A stretch of DNA of 64,000 nt from Hyphomicrobiaceae bacterium (GCA_022842785.1 JALHOW010000004.1:464387-528386); one strand, 5' to 3'; shown: positions 47,986 to 58,513, counted from the stretch's first letter. Numbers and translations are program-made. The notes: generated by a model from the sequence alone, not told the origin.

Positions 47986-49157
47986 GCCGTCTCGTTGAAG
48001 AGTTCGCGGCCGATGAGCATCCGGCGGATCTCGCTCGTGCCGGCGCCGATCTCGTAGAGCTTGGCATCGCGGAGAAGGCGGCCTGTTGGCGACTCGTTGA
48101 TGTAGCCTGTACCGCCGAGAAGCTGGATCGCATCGAGCGCGATCTTGGTCGCGCGCTCGGCTGCGAAGAGGATCGCACCGGCCGCATCCTTGCGCGTGGT
48201 CCGCCCGCGATCGCAGGCCTTGGCGACAGCGTAGACGTAGGCGCGCGCGGCGTTCATCTCGGTGTACATGTCGGCGACCTTGCCTTGCACGAGCTGGAAG
48301 GTACCGATCGGCGCGCCGAACTGCTTGCGTTCGTGAATATAGGGCAGCACTACGTCGATCGCCGCCTGCATGATGCCGACTGGCCCGCCGGCGAGCACGG
48401 CGCGCTCGTAGTCGAGCCCGCTCATGAGCACGTTGACGCCCTTGCCTATGCCGCCGAGGATATTCTCCGCGGGCACCTCGCAGTCCTCGAACACGAGTTC
48501 ACCCGTCGACGAACCGCGCATGCCGAGCTTGTCGAGCTTCTGGGCAACCTTGAAGCCCGGCGTCGTCGTCTCGACGAGAAAGGCGGTGATGCCGCGCGGT
48601 CCGGCGGCGGCATCCGTCTTGGCGTAGACGACGATCACCTGCGCATCCGGCGAGTTGGTGATCCACATCTTGGTGCCGTTGAGAACGTAGCGGTCGCCCT
48701 TCTTGTCCGCGCGAAGCTGCATCGAAACGACGTCCGAGCCCGCGCCCGCTTCGCTCATGGCGAGCGAGCCGACATGCTCGCCGGAAATGAGCTTCGGAAG
48801 ATACTTACGCTTCTGCGCCTCCGAGCCATTGCGGCTGATCTGGTTGACGCAGAGATTGGAGTGCGCGCCGTAGGAGAGACCGACCGACGCCGAGCCGCGC
48901 GAAACCTCTTCCATGGCGACAACGTGCTCGAGATAGCCGAGCCCCGAACCTCCGTACTCCTCCTCGGCCGTGATGCCATGCAGACCGAGCGCCCCCATGC
49001 GCGGCCACAGCTCGCGCGGAAAGCGGTCCGTGCGGTCGATCTCGGCCGCAATAGGCGCGATCTCGTCGGCGGTGAAGGAGCGGACGGTGTCGCGGAGCTG
49101 GTCGGCCGTCTCGCCGAGGTCGAAGTCGAGTGTCGGATATTGGTTCGGGATCGACAT
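47982..49157 (-). CDS. Acyl-CoA dehydrogenase, isovaleryl-CoA dehydrogenase-like
   Basis: '[29 protein letters not shown]', '[44 protein letters not shown]'; start at [12 protein letters not shown]. Confidence 0.93.
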   Translation of the reverse strand: MSIPNQYPTLDFDLGETADQLRDTVRSFTADEIAPIAAEIDRTDRFPRELWPRMGALGLHGITAEEEYGGSGLGYLEHVVAMEEVSRGSASVGLSYGAHSNLCVNQISRNGSEAQKRKYLPKLISGEHVGSLAMSEAGAGSDVVSMQLRADKKGDRYVLNGTKMWITNSPDAQVIVVYAKTDAAAGPRGITAFLVETTTPGFKVAQKLDKLGMRGSSTGELVFEDCEVPAENILGGIGKGVNVLMSGLDYERAVLAGGPVGIMQAAIDVVLPYIHERKQFGAPIGTFQLVQGKVADMYTEMNAARAYVYAVAKACDRGRTTRKDAAGAILFAAERATKIALDAIQLLGGTGYINESPTGRLLRDAKLYEIGAGTSEIRRMLIGRELFNETA

Positions 49158-49412
49158 GATGGGCCTCGTGATGGGCGCGTGTCCGCAGGAATGCGCTGGC
49201 ACTCTTGCTTCGTCGGTATCTGGCTGCCGGGCCAAGCGCAAGCAGGCCTGACCTCGAGAGCTGTTCGCCTGCGGAGATCTGGTGTTTCCAGCATCTGCAT
49301 CCGGGCGCAAACTACTAATACTGAACATCGTTGTATTTGAGGCCGAATCAGTGCTCGTTTCGAGGCTGGCCACCTCGGTTGCTGGCCAACGACGAATAGG
49401 TCGAACGATAGA

Positions 49413-51230
49413 ATGATGAGCATTTGGACGCGTGGCCTGGCCGCGGCATTGTTACTTGCGGGCGGGGCTACGGCGATCCGCGCCGATGACCCATTCGCCA
49501 AGAAGTGGGAGCCGTGGCTCGAGATCGGCGGGCGGTATAGCGATCAGCGCACGCTCGGCGAGGCCAACCTCTTCGCGCCCCTCATCCAGACGCACAATTC
49601 GCTCGTCTTCGCCGATCTACGCGGCATGTTTGACAACCACGACGCCGCCGAAGGCAACTTCGGCCTTGCGATCCGGCGCATGTATACCTCGGGCTGGAAC
49701 GTCGGCGGGTACGGCTATTACGACGTGCGCCGCTCGTCGTTCGACAATGTCTTCCATCAGGTGACCTTCGGCGCCGAGGCCCTGAGCCGCGACGTCGATC
49801 TACGCGCCAATGTCTACCTCCCGGTCGGCAGTCGCGCAGAGCGTATCGGCCTCGGCTCAACGACGTCGACCACTGACACGACGGCCGCGGTCCTGACGGG
49901 CACGTCGCTCGCCATCCAGAGCCAATCCGTGGTCACGACCACGAGCACGTACATGCTCGAAAAGGCGCTCGCCGGCTTCGATGCGGAGATCGGCTTTCGC
50001 GTGCCAGTGTTCGATCTCGACTCAGGGCTGGATCTGCGGACGTTCGCCGGCGGCTACTACTTCGATGGCTCCGACGTCGACAAGGTGGCGGGGCCGCGCT
50101 TTCGGCTGGAGCTGACGGCCAATGATGTGGTCGGCCTGTCCGGCGTGAAGCTGGCCGGTGGCGTCATCTATCAGCACGACAATGTCCGCGGCGAGCAGTG
50201 GATCGCCCAGGCGCGGCTGCGGATTCCGCTGCAGGCGCCGGCGGCGCGGGCCAGCCGACCGCTCACCTACATGGAGCGCCGCATGGCTGATGCCATCGTG
50301 CGCGACGTCGACATCGTCTCCAACACGACCGCGGTGAAGACGGCAACAGCCACATCCACAGTCACGCACACCGAAGCGGCGATCAACACCTGGAACGGCG
50401 AGACGGTGACCTCCGTCAACTATGTCGATGCCGGATCCGCGGACCAAGCCGACCTGCAAGCCGCCCTCGATACCGGTGGCGCCGGCAGCGTCGTGGTGCT
50501 CAATGGCGGCATCACCGCCACCGACCAGCTGATTATCAACGAGCGCCAGACGCTACTCGGCGGCGGAACGGACCTGCTCGTGCGGGGCGCGGTCTCGGGG
50601 GTCGAGGTCGTCTACACCGCCACCGGCGCCGCCGGCAGCTTTATCGGCGACAATACCACAGTCACCACTACTGGTGGCTCTCCCGGATCTGTGTATGCGC
50701 TGGTCGCCGTCCGGGACTACGGTGTGATCGGGGGCATGACGATCGAGAAGACCGGCGAAACGCCCCATTTTTTTACATACGCGGCCACGGTTCTCGGTCA
50801 CACGGCTGATCCGGGTGGCAGCCCCATCGGTATCGCGCTCTTCGGCAACACCATCGTGGCTGGCCTCGGTTCCATGTCTTACGGTGTTTGGTTCAACCAC
50901 GGGCGCGATATCACGATCATGGACAATAACATTGCCGCACCGGACGGCGGCATAGCCGTAGTTTTATTCGACTCGTCAGACAATGCTCGCGTGGTCGGCA
51001 ATCGCCTCGGCGTAGGGAGCGCAGCATCTTACGGTCTGATGTTCGCTGGCGACGGGAACTATCAAGTCACAATCGCTGACAATTCTATCGGCGGCTCTGT
51101 GAACAGCCTTTTGTTCCTCAGCTCAGTCCATGCATCGAACTCCAGCGGAAACGTCATGGCGGGCTTCGGACATTGCAACGGAAGATCAGTGACCGGCGTG
51201 ATCGAGTTCACGGACGGGACTAGATGCTAG
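49413..51230 (+). CDS. Inverse-autotransporter beta-barrel protein with parallel beta-helix passenger
   Basis: Signal peptide; '[41 protein letters not shown]...[42 protein letters not shown]'; C-term '[32 protein letters not shown]' beta-helix coils. Confidence 0.8.
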   Translation: MMSIWTRGLAAALLLAGGATAIRADDPFAKKWEPWLEIGGRYSDQRTLGEANLFAPLIQTHNSLVFADLRGMFDNHDAAEGNFGLAIRRMYTSGWNVGGYGYYDVRRSSFDNVFHQVTFGAEALSRDVDLRANVYLPVGSRAERIGLGSTTSTTDTTAAVLTGTSLAIQSQSVVTTTSTYMLEKALAGFDAEIGFRVPVFDLDSGLDLRTFAGGYYFDGSDVDKVAGPRFRLELTANDVVGLSGVKLAGGVIYQHDNVRGEQWIAQARLRIPLQAPAARASRPLTYMERRMADAIVRDVDIVSNTTAVKTATATSTVTHTEAAINTWNGETVTSVNYVDAGSADQADLQAALDTGGAGSVVVLNGGITATDQLIINERQTLLGGGTDLLVRGAVSGVEVVYTATGAAGSFIGDNTTVTTTGGSPGSVYALVAVRDYGVIGGMTIEKTGETPHFFTYAATVLGHTADPGGSPIGIALFGNTIVAGLGSMSYGVWFNHGRDITIMDNNIAAPDGGIAVVLFDSSDNARVVGNRLGVGSAASYGLMFAGDGNYQVTIADNSIGGSVNSLLFLSSVHASNSSGNVMAGFGHCNGRSVTGVIEFTDGTRC

Positions 51231-51421
51231 GCTCGATTCGTTGCACTGCAGGCAGAAATCGGCAAACGGTGGGCGAGCGCCCCTGCGACCATCGCGCAAA
51301 TCGGCAACACGCAGACGGATAGTGTCTGTAGGAGAATAAATCATGCTGGACGGGCGGAAAGGGGCCTTTGCATATTCCCGGACGGTTCTTTCGATCACTT
51401 GCACCTTCCGGAGCCCCGCCG

Positions 51422-52264
51422 ATGCCCCGCTTTCTGCTGCCTGCCGCAATCGTACTCGGGCTCGGCTTTGCGCTCGGGACTTTGGCCGCGCCGCTCCCGG
51501 TTTCGGCACAAACGGCAACCGAGGCTGCTGAAACAGCATTCTGGGACAGCGTAAAAGACTCTCGCGACCCGGCCGAGGTCCGCGCCTACCTCGAAAAATT
51601 TCCGAACGGCCTCTTCGCGCCGCTGGCAAAAATTCGGCTGAGGAATCTGGAGGCCGCGAAGACGCCCGCCCCGGCGCCGAGCACGGCAGCGAGCACACCG
51701 CCGCAACAGCAACCCACGTCAGCGCCGGCACTGACGAGCGAGTCGATCATCCGCGAGGTGCAGGACCGCCTCTATAACCTCAACTACATGATCGCAACCC
51801 GCAACGGCCGCATGAACGATCAGACGCGCGAAGCCATTCGTCAGTGGCAGACGAACGTCAAGCAACCGCTCGGAGTCATGACCGTCTCACAGCTCGCATT
51901 GCTGCGCAGTGCACAGCTGCCGGCGACCTGGGGCTCGATTGCATACTTCTCGAAGGGCGCGTCCTCGACGGTGTGGAACCGCCCGACACGCGAGATCGCT
52001 GAGCGGGAAGCACTGGCTGCGTGCCGCAAGAACGCGGGCGCGCCGTGCCAGGTACTGAGTGTCGCGAATAAGATTTGCGGCGCGCTCGGCTTCTACAATG
52101 CCGTCGTCAGCGGACAGCAGCACTGGGGTGCCTATGCGTCCGTCCGTCCGACCCTCGGACAGGCGACGGATCACGCCCTTTCCGAATGCCGCAAGCAGGC
52201 CAAGCAGCCGAACGCTTGCGGCATCCGCGCGACTGTATGTGCGGACGGGAGCCATCAGCGATAG
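51422..52264 (+). CDS. Secreted peptidoglycan-binding-like + DUF4189 protein
   Basis: 'IREVQDRLYNLNYMIATRNGRMNDQTREAIRQWQ' PG-binding-like and 'WGSIAYFSKGASSTVWNRPTREIAEREALAACRKNAG' DUF4189. Confidence 0.85.
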   Translation: MPRFLLPAAIVLGLGFALGTLAAPLPVSAQTATEAAETAFWDSVKDSRDPAEVRAYLEKFPNGLFAPLAKIRLRNLEAAKTPAPAPSTAASTPPQQQPTSAPALTSESIIREVQDRLYNLNYMIATRNGRMNDQTREAIRQWQTNVKQPLGVMTVSQLALLRSAQLPATWGSIAYFSKGASSTVWNRPTREIAEREALAACRKNAGAPCQVLSVANKICGALGFYNAVVSGQQHWGAYASVRPTLGQATDHALSECRKQAKQPNACGIRATVCADGSHQR

Positions 52265-52291
52265 CTCCCGCTCGGACTTAGCCTGAGTATC

Positions 52292-52537
52292 TCAGGCCAC
52301 GCGCTTCATCGGGCGGGCGCACAGAGTGTCAGCGATGATCTCCACCGCGCGGCCCCAATCGAGCGCACCCTCGGCCTTCACGCCGAAAGCGGCGACGGCA
52401 TCGGCCGGGCTGCCGCCATCGCGGAACACCCTGGCGCAAGCCTGCCGCGCAAAGCCGACCGACTGGTGCCACTGCGCAGGATTCACACTGCGCGGGGCGT
52501 GGGCGGAGAGGTCCGTGGTTGCGATGCTCATCGTCAT
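52292..52537 (-). CDS. Hypothetical small protein
   Basis: ORF with plausible start MTMSIATTDLSAHAPRS; no recognised domain. Confidence 0.45.
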   Translation of the reverse strand: MTMSIATTDLSAHAPRSVNPAQWHQSVGFARQACARVFRDGGSPADAVAAFGVKAEGALDWGRAVEIIADTLCARPMKRVA

Positions 52538-52753
52538 GGCAGTTGCCTCCGTAAGCAGGTGGCCGCGATTGCGGGCCGTTACTGACTTGCCCAACGCTGT
52601 GGGCGATTACGCGTTGCCGCCCTGAGTACGCGGGCTGTGGACAATCGATATGAGGCCGGCGAGCACACCAGAGCCGTGCGACGCAACGCAAAACCTTGAT
52701 ACGCACCGCGCTTATGGACCGCAGGATCCGCGCTCCAGCACGCTCGCCGGTAC

Positions 52754-52787
52754 TTTGGAGCCCTTGGGGGGGAGAACAGGCTCCAAA
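52754..52787. other. Stem-loop with G-rich loop (candidate structured RNA)
   Basis: TTTGGAGCC-CTTGGGGGGGAGAACA-GGCTCCAAA, perfect 9-bp stem. Confidence 0.5.
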
Positions 52788-53027
52788 TGGAATTCAGTTG
52801 GGGGTAGAACGCGCGGGACGGGGTAAACCCGTCTCTCCACGCTTCGACTCGACGCTCGACATCACGCTGAGAAACACTTCACCGATCGGACGCCACTCGT
52901 TACTGACAATGGAGCTCGGCTTCAGATCGGCGGTACGAAGACGCGTGGACACGATTGTACATCCTTCCCGGACAGCAGCCTGCGGGACCGACGCGGAACA
53001 AGGCCTACAAGGCGAAAACTAGGACAG

Positions 53028-53530
53028 AAGACGGGAACGCTGACGCAACGCTACAGGACGCAACTTTACTGCCGACGGCACCTTCAAGGCGGCGAGCCGC
53101 GACGCAATACTGGTGAACAGCTCGATACGTGCGACTCGCCTTGCCTTGAGGAGCGCGTTACTGAGGACGCTCTTCGGGGTGATCGGCCGACCAGGGGCGG
53201 TGGCCTTTGGCAGGTGCTGACGCTTACGCAACTGAGACGCAAACTCTGACGCAACACGACGCGACGCTACTGAACGCGAACTCTTACTCTCGGGCGACTT
53301 GTGTACGCGGTCCGATACGCTGACCGAACTGGACTGCCCTGACGCAACGCTACGATTGAAAATCACCGAACCGGGGGCGACGCGGGACTGAGACGCCAAC
53401 TTGAACTCACTCACACCCATGCTCCTTGCGGCTCGCTTACGCTTGACTGAGAACCGTGCTCGGCGAACAAGTGCACTTAACCGTTGTTTTGTGGCGACAC
53501 CCGGACGCAAAATTGGTGAATCGGAGAAAT
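53028..53530. repeat. Degenerate GACGCAAC-motif-rich intergenic tract
   Basis: Repeated GACGCAAC/GACGCAAA/GACGCT words; exact 14-mer TGACGCAACGCTAC at 53041 and 53340. Confidence 0.55.
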
Positions 53531-53725
53531 CGGATTGACATCCATTCATCCTGTTTCGTTCTCCACAGGAGGATGCCACCGGAGGCCTTTTTACTGGGGT
53601 TTCGAGGGGTGCCCCTGTGGAAAACATGACGGCCTGACAAGGGCCGATCCGCTCGAAATTCACGCTTGCAGTCCCGGCGGGACTGATTCGCGTCATCACC
53701 AGGGCCGCAACAGACCTCGTGCAGC

Positions 53726-54505
53726 ATGAATCGCAATAAACCCCATCATTCGAGTCGCTCTTCCACGCGCGCATCAGACGACCAGGGCCCCGTACGCCTC
53801 TACGGCATCCACGCCGTCGCGGCGGCGCTCGCCAACCCTCAGCGCGAAATCGGCCGGCTTCTGCTGACGGACAATGCCGAGAACCGCCTCGAGGCGGCCA
53901 TTGCCGCACGCAATGCGCGATCGGAGAAAGTGACGCCGCGCGACCTCGATAGGCTGCTCGGTGCGGATACCGTTCATCAGGGCGCACTGCTCGAGACTGC
54001 CGACCTTGCCGAGCCGACGCTCGAGGAACTCGCGACCAGGTCTGCCACGGGGGGACCGCTGGTCGTTCTCGATCAGGTTACGGATCCGCACAATGTGGGG
54101 GCGATCCTGCGCTCGGCCGCCGTGCTCGGTGCTGGAGGGCTCGTCATGACGCGTCGCCACAGCCCACCGCTTTCGGGGTCGCTTGCCAAAGCAGCCTCGG
54201 GCGGACTCGAAGTGGTGCCAGTGGCGCTGGTCGCGAATCTCGCGCGTGCATTGGATGAGCTTGGTGAGCTCGGCGTCCGCCGCATCGGCCTCGACGGCGA
54301 CGGCGATGTCACCATCGACTCGGCCGACTTCTCGGGTGCCGTTGCGCTGGTGCTCGGCGCCGAGGGCAAGGGCCTGCGCCGTCTCACGCGCGAAAACTGC
54401 GACGTGCTCGCCCGCGTCCCGGCAGCGGGCAGCTTCGCTTCGCTCAATGTCTCGAATGCCGCAGCGGTCGCACTCTATGCAGCCGCTCGGGCGCGCGCGC
54501 CCTGA
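53726..54505 (+). CDS. rlmB: 23S rRNA (guanosine-2'-O)-methyltransferase RlmB-like
   Basis: 'VRLYGIHAVAAALANPQREIGRLLLTDNAENRL', 'VVLDQVTDPHNVGAILRSAAVLGAGGLVMTRRHSP', 'LVLGAEGKGLRRLTRENCDVLARVPAAGSFASLNVSNAAAV'. Confidence 0.95.
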   Translation: MNRNKPHHSSRSSTRASDDQGPVRLYGIHAVAAALANPQREIGRLLLTDNAENRLEAAIAARNARSEKVTPRDLDRLLGADTVHQGALLETADLAEPTLEELATRSATGGPLVVLDQVTDPHNVGAILRSAAVLGAGGLVMTRRHSPPLSGSLAKAASGGLEVVPVALVANLARALDELGELGVRRIGLDGDGDVTIDSADFSGAVALVLGAEGKGLRRLTRENCDVLARVPAAGSFASLNVSNAAAVALYAAARARAP

Positions 54506-54662
54506 TCGGCGCGCCCGCGGAGCGCCGGCTCTCTTCTACATATATATGTACGTAGAGCGCCCGCGCCGCTCGGGTCCTGAACGCGCGAAAGAACAGGCAC
54601 GGGCGCGCGCATCCCGCGACGCTGATAGCGCCTTAACTTCCTAAGATCGCAGATATTTTCGG

Positions 54663-55028
54663 CTACTGCTTGGGGGCCGGCGCGGCCGGAGCGGGTGCCG
54701 ACGGCGGTATGGGACCACTACTGTCCGGTTTGTTGGGATCATCGGGACCGTCGTAGTAGAGGAACCCGTCCTCTATGGCCACGATGTCCTCGGCCTCCAC
54801 CTCGTACTCGTCCTCGTTATTGTCATCGAGGCGGACGGCGCAGCCGCTCATGCACACTTTATCTAGCACCTGCGAGGGCCGGATCGTGTGCTCCGTCGTG
54901 GTCTCTCCTTCGGAGATGGTGACCTTGACGTCTTTAGTGTCGCGATTGGTGATGCTGGCGGCATCGGCAGCGATGCTGGTCATGAGCAGCGCTGCCGCGC
55001 CAGACATCGAGATGAGCCTCGATGGCAT
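54663..55028 (-). CDS. Secreted hypothetical protein
   Basis: Signal-peptide-like 'MPSRLISMSGAAALLMTSIAADAAS', acidic 'DDNNEDEYEVEAEDIVAIEDG' and Pro/Ala C-terminus. Confidence 0.65.
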   Translation of the reverse strand: MPSRLISMSGAAALLMTSIAADAASITNRDTKDVKVTISEGETTTEHTIRPSQVLDKVCMSGCAVRLDDNNEDEYEVEAEDIVAIEDGFLYYDGPDDPNKPDSSGPIPPSAPAPAAPAPKQ

Positions 55029-55066
55029 TCAGTGATACTCCGTTGCACAGAACAACGGAGACAGTC

Positions 55067-55243
55067 TTACCGCTTTGCGGCCTTCTTCGCACGCTTCACG
55101 GCAACCTTCTTCGCCGCCTTCTTCGCCGGCTTCTTCGAAGCCTTCTTCGCGGCCTTCTTCGCTACCTTCTTAGCAGCGGTCTTCTTCTTCGCGCTCTTCG
55201 TTGCGACCTTTTTGGCCGCGACCTTCTTCGCTCTCATTGCCAT
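55067..55243 (-). CDS. Lys/Ala-rich histone H1-like (AlgP/Hc-like) DNA-binding protein
   Basis: 'MAMRAKKVAAKKVATKSAKKKTAAKKVAKKAAKKASKKPAKKAAKKVAVKRAKKAAKR'; AAGAAGGYNGC repeats. Confidence 0.85.
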   Translation of the reverse strand: MAMRAKKVAAKKVATKSAKKKTAAKKVAKKAAKKASKKPAKKAAKKVAVKRAKKAAKR

Positions 55244-55403
55244 TGGATATGATCCTTTCCTGCTATTCGTCTTGTGGTGTGGTGCCGATGCATCATCTAA
55301 TGTGTGCAATCCGTAGCCATCGCAAACGCAAAATTTCCATGTCATCTATCGATTCTTTCGATACATCGCGCATATCGTCATCAACAGAGCGAGAGCACAC
55401 ACC

Positions 55404-56252
55404 ATGGACATCGCGCTCGCACGCACGTTCCTGATGATCGCGGAAACCGGCAGCTTCATCGAAGCAGCACGCCGAATGAACATCACGCAATCGACGGTTT
55501 CATCACGCGTGCGCAATCTAGAGTCACTGCTCGGACGTCAGCTCTTCGAGCGCTCGAAGGTCGGCGCGCAGATCACGACGGCGGGCGAGCAGTTCCAGAA
55601 GCACGCGCTCGCCATGGTCCGCGTATGGCAACAAGCCCAGCTGGACGTGGGTTTTTCGGGCCAGCACGACCAGCATCTCGCCGTCGGTGCGGAAGCGACG
55701 CTCTGGCAGGGATTGCTCGTCACGTGGATCGCAAATCTCAAGGCCGCCTATCCGGAACTGGCGCTCACGGCGGTCACCGACACCGGTCCGATGCTGACCC
55801 AGCGACTGCTCGATGGAACGCTCGACGTGGCCGTCGTCTATCAGCCGCTGCAGTCGCCGGGCCTCCTCATCGAGCATCTTTTCGAGGAGGAACTCGTGCT
55901 CGTGTCGGCCGGTCGCGGTGACGCGCGACGACGAACTGACGACTACATTCTTGTGGATTGGGGGCCGGATTTTCGCGAAGACCACGCCATGGCCTTCCCC
56001 AAACGTGCGGGAGCACGACTCACACTCGACATCGGCCCGATGGCCGTCGACTACCTTCTCAACAACGAAGGATCGGGCTATCTGCCCCATCGGCTCGTGC
56101 GCGGACACCTTTCGCGCGGCCGCCTGAAGCTCGTGGCGCGCGCACGCCGCTTCACCGTGCCGGTTGGCGCTCTTTATCCGGAATCGCGCGAAGAATCCGA
56201 CTTCGGCCCCATCCTCGACAGCCTTCGGGCGCGCGTTGCCAGATACGCTTAA
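55404..56252 (+). CDS. LysR-family transcriptional regulator
   Basis: 'LARTFLMIAETGSFIEAARRMNITQSTVSSRVRNLESLLGRQLFERSK'. Confidence 0.95.
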   Translation: MDIALARTFLMIAETGSFIEAARRMNITQSTVSSRVRNLESLLGRQLFERSKVGAQITTAGEQFQKHALAMVRVWQQAQLDVGFSGQHDQHLAVGAEATLWQGLLVTWIANLKAAYPELALTAVTDTGPMLTQRLLDGTLDVAVVYQPLQSPGLLIEHLFEEELVLVSAGRGDARRRTDDYILVDWGPDFREDHAMAFPKRAGARLTLDIGPMAVDYLLNNEGSGYLPHRLVRGHLSRGRLKLVARARRFTVPVGALYPESREESDFGPILDSLRARVARYA

Positions 56253-56408
56253 TCTTGGTGGCCGCGGGCTGCTGGAAAGAGGTGCTAACGCACGCTGTCG
56301 TGGTGCTATGCCCGCGGCGGCCATGCGGAGAGGTTTACAGCGCGATTGTCAGCGCTCCCGCGGTATGGTTCGCTTTCGTAAATCAATAAACAAATGAGGA
56401 ACGCCGCA

Positions 56409-57128
56409 ATGAGCACGACGCTCACGCCCGAGAACCGCGAGAAGCTCAAGAAGGTCAGCGTTGCCACGATCACGACGGCGCTCTTCAAGCGCAATTTCCG
56501 CAATCAGTTCATCCAGGACGTCCGTCCCGTCGGCACGAAGGCGCCACCGATGGTCGGCGAGGCTTACACACTGCGCTACATCCCGGCGCGCGAGGATCTC
56601 GACCACATCGGTGTGTTCGAGGATCGCTCTCACCCGCAGCGCCGCACGATCGAAGACTGCCCGCCCGGTCACGTGCTTGTGATCGACAGCCGCAAGGATG
56701 CGAGGGCCGCTTCCGCCGGCGGCATCCTCATCACGCGCCTCATGATGCGCGGCGCGGCCGGCATCGTCACAGACGGCGGTTTCCGTGATTGCCCTGAGAT
56801 CGCGGAGATGGAATTCCCCGTCTATCAGAACCGCCCCGCACCGCCGACCAACCTCACGCGCCAGCGCGCGATCGATATCAACGTGCCCATCGGCTGCGGC
56901 GATGCGCCCGTCTTTCCAGGCGACATCATCGTCGGCGACGGCGAGGGCGTCGTCGTCATTCCGGCCCATATCGCCAATGAGATCGCCGAGGAAGGTCACG
57001 AGATGACCGCCTACGAGGACTTCGTCATGGAGAAGGTGCGCGAGGGCCGCGGAATATTTGGCCTCTACCCTGGCGACGCCGAGACCAAGGTCGAGTTTGC
57101 CGCATGGCGCAAGGCGAACGGCCGCTGA
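56409..57128 (+). CDS. RraA-like / HMG-CHA aldolase family protein
   Basis: 'GILITRLMMRGAAGIVTDGGFRDCPEI', 'CGDAPVFPGDIIVGDGEGVVVIPAHIANEIAEEG'; start at MSTTLTPEN. Confidence 0.92.
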   Translation: MSTTLTPENREKLKKVSVATITTALFKRNFRNQFIQDVRPVGTKAPPMVGEAYTLRYIPAREDLDHIGVFEDRSHPQRRTIEDCPPGHVLVIDSRKDARAASAGGILITRLMMRGAAGIVTDGGFRDCPEIAEMEFPVYQNRPAPPTNLTRQRAIDINVPIGCGDAPVFPGDIIVGDGEGVVVIPAHIANEIAEEGHEMTAYEDFVMEKVREGRGIFGLYPGDAETKVEFAAWRKANGR

Positions 57129-57139
57129 GTGAGAACGCA

Positions 57140-58240
57140 ATGAGCAAGCAAATCGCCGACGCCGGCCTCGTGCAGGGCGTGCCGCCTTCCGAAAGCGCGC
57201 CCCGTGCCGTTGCCGATCTCTATCATGCCACCTTCACCGGCCTGATACTGACGCTTGTCAGCCGTCGTGGCAGCGCCGATGCGGCGCGCTGGATGCACGC
57301 AGTATTCCGCCACCAGCATCACGAGAAGTTCCTCTCGAGCTTCGAGAAGCTGGGCCTCGCGGGAATGCCGCACGCGGTTGCCTGCGCGGCCTATCACTAC
57401 CTTTCGAACAGCATTGGCGGTGTCGGCGTCGAGTTCATGAGGGAGAGCGACCGCAAAGCGTGGGTACGTTTTGTTCCACCGCGCTGGATCTATATGGGCG
57501 CGGCCATCTGCGGCGTGCCGAGCGAGGTCTCGCGGGGTTTCCTCACGGGCTGGTACGCGCAGAACGGCGTATCGCTCAAGAACCCGCGCCTCGGTTTTGT
57601 TTGTACGGCGCAGACCGTCGATGGCCAGCACGGCCTCGCCGGTTATTTCATGGAATACGACCACGACCTCGCGCCCGACGAGCGACTGGTCTTCCGCCCA
57701 GGCGAGATGCCGCCGCCCTTCGATCCTGATGCCGCGCCACGCCTGCCGGCCGCCGACTGGACGCCGGAACGCCTTGCGCGCGCCTATCGCAACTATGCGA
57801 TGGAGTACGTCCGCTCGGGTCTTCCGCGCCTCATGGAGCTGTTCGGCGAGACCGAGGGCGCACATCTCGGACATCTCACCGGCCGCATGATCGGCGCGCA
57901 GTTCTATAAGGAGATCGCAGGAGCTGCCGGCGTCGTGAGCAGTGATGCCGAAGCGATGGCGCGGCTACTTGCATGGATCGCTGAGGGTGAGGGCGATAGC
58001 GCCACGGTCACGCGCGACGGCGACAGCGTAGTCCTGTCGCGCACCGGCTGGCGTCTCATGCGCGGCATCGCCAATCCCTCACCCGGTGTGATGGACGCCT
58101 GGAACGGGCTCATCGAGGGCCTCGCCATGGTGCACAATCGCTTCCTGTCGATCGAACTCGTCGAACGCGTGGATCATGGCGCGCCGCAGACCGTCTGGCG
58201 CATTCGCGAGAGGGCGCACAGAGAGATCGTGATCGCGTAG
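57140..58240 (+). CDS. Hypothetical protein in catabolic cluster
   Basis: 366 aa intact ORF, start MSKQIADAGLV just after RraA stop; no domain recognised with confidence. Confidence 0.8.
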   Translation: MSKQIADAGLVQGVPPSESAPRAVADLYHATFTGLILTLVSRRGSADAARWMHAVFRHQHHEKFLSSFEKLGLAGMPHAVACAAYHYLSNSIGGVGVEFMRESDRKAWVRFVPPRWIYMGAAICGVPSEVSRGFLTGWYAQNGVSLKNPRLGFVCTAQTVDGQHGLAGYFMEYDHDLAPDERLVFRPGEMPPPFDPDAAPRLPAADWTPERLARAYRNYAMEYVRSGLPRLMELFGETEGAHLGHLTGRMIGAQFYKEIAGAAGVVSSDAEAMARLLAWIAEGEGDSATVTRDGDSVVLSRTGWRLMRGIANPSPGVMDAWNGLIEGLAMVHNRFLSIELVERVDHGAPQTVWRIRERAHREIVIA

Positions 58241-58259
58241 GGACAAGCTCGACATTGTC

Positions 58260-58398
58260 CCTTCTCCCCGTTCTACGTCGCGCTGGAAGCGCGCCTCTGG
58301 CGCGACGAGAAGGTTAGGATGAGGGGCGGCGGCAAACGCGAACGTCAGAACAAGCGTCCGCCCCTCACCCCGCCCTCTCCCCGCACGCGGGGAGAGGG
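58260..58398. repeat. Compound inverted-repeat intergenic element (REP-like)
   Basis: CTTCTC...GAGAAG, GAGGGGCGG(58321-58329)...CCGCCCCTC(58359-58367), and perfect CCCTCTCCCCGC-AC-GCGGGGAGAGGG (58373-58398). Confidence 0.75.
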
Positions 58399-58513
58399 AG
58401 AAAGACGAGCCATGCGGCATGGCGCATCGCTGCGATTTCAATTCGCACTTGTCGCGGCTGCCCGTGCAGGCTTACTCACCTCGCAGAAAGAACAACAGGA
58501 GGAGCCGCCCGCC

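Noticed and set aside
52700-53726. Possible tmRNA, RNase P RNA, 6S or SRP RNA
   Set aside because: Hallmark conserved sequences for these RNAs were not found by eye; an Infernal scan would be decisive.
53019-53987. 322-aa minus-strand ORF as a firm CDS
   Set aside because: Partly antisense to rlmB, no recognisable domain or ribosome-binding site; kept only as an open question in the findings.
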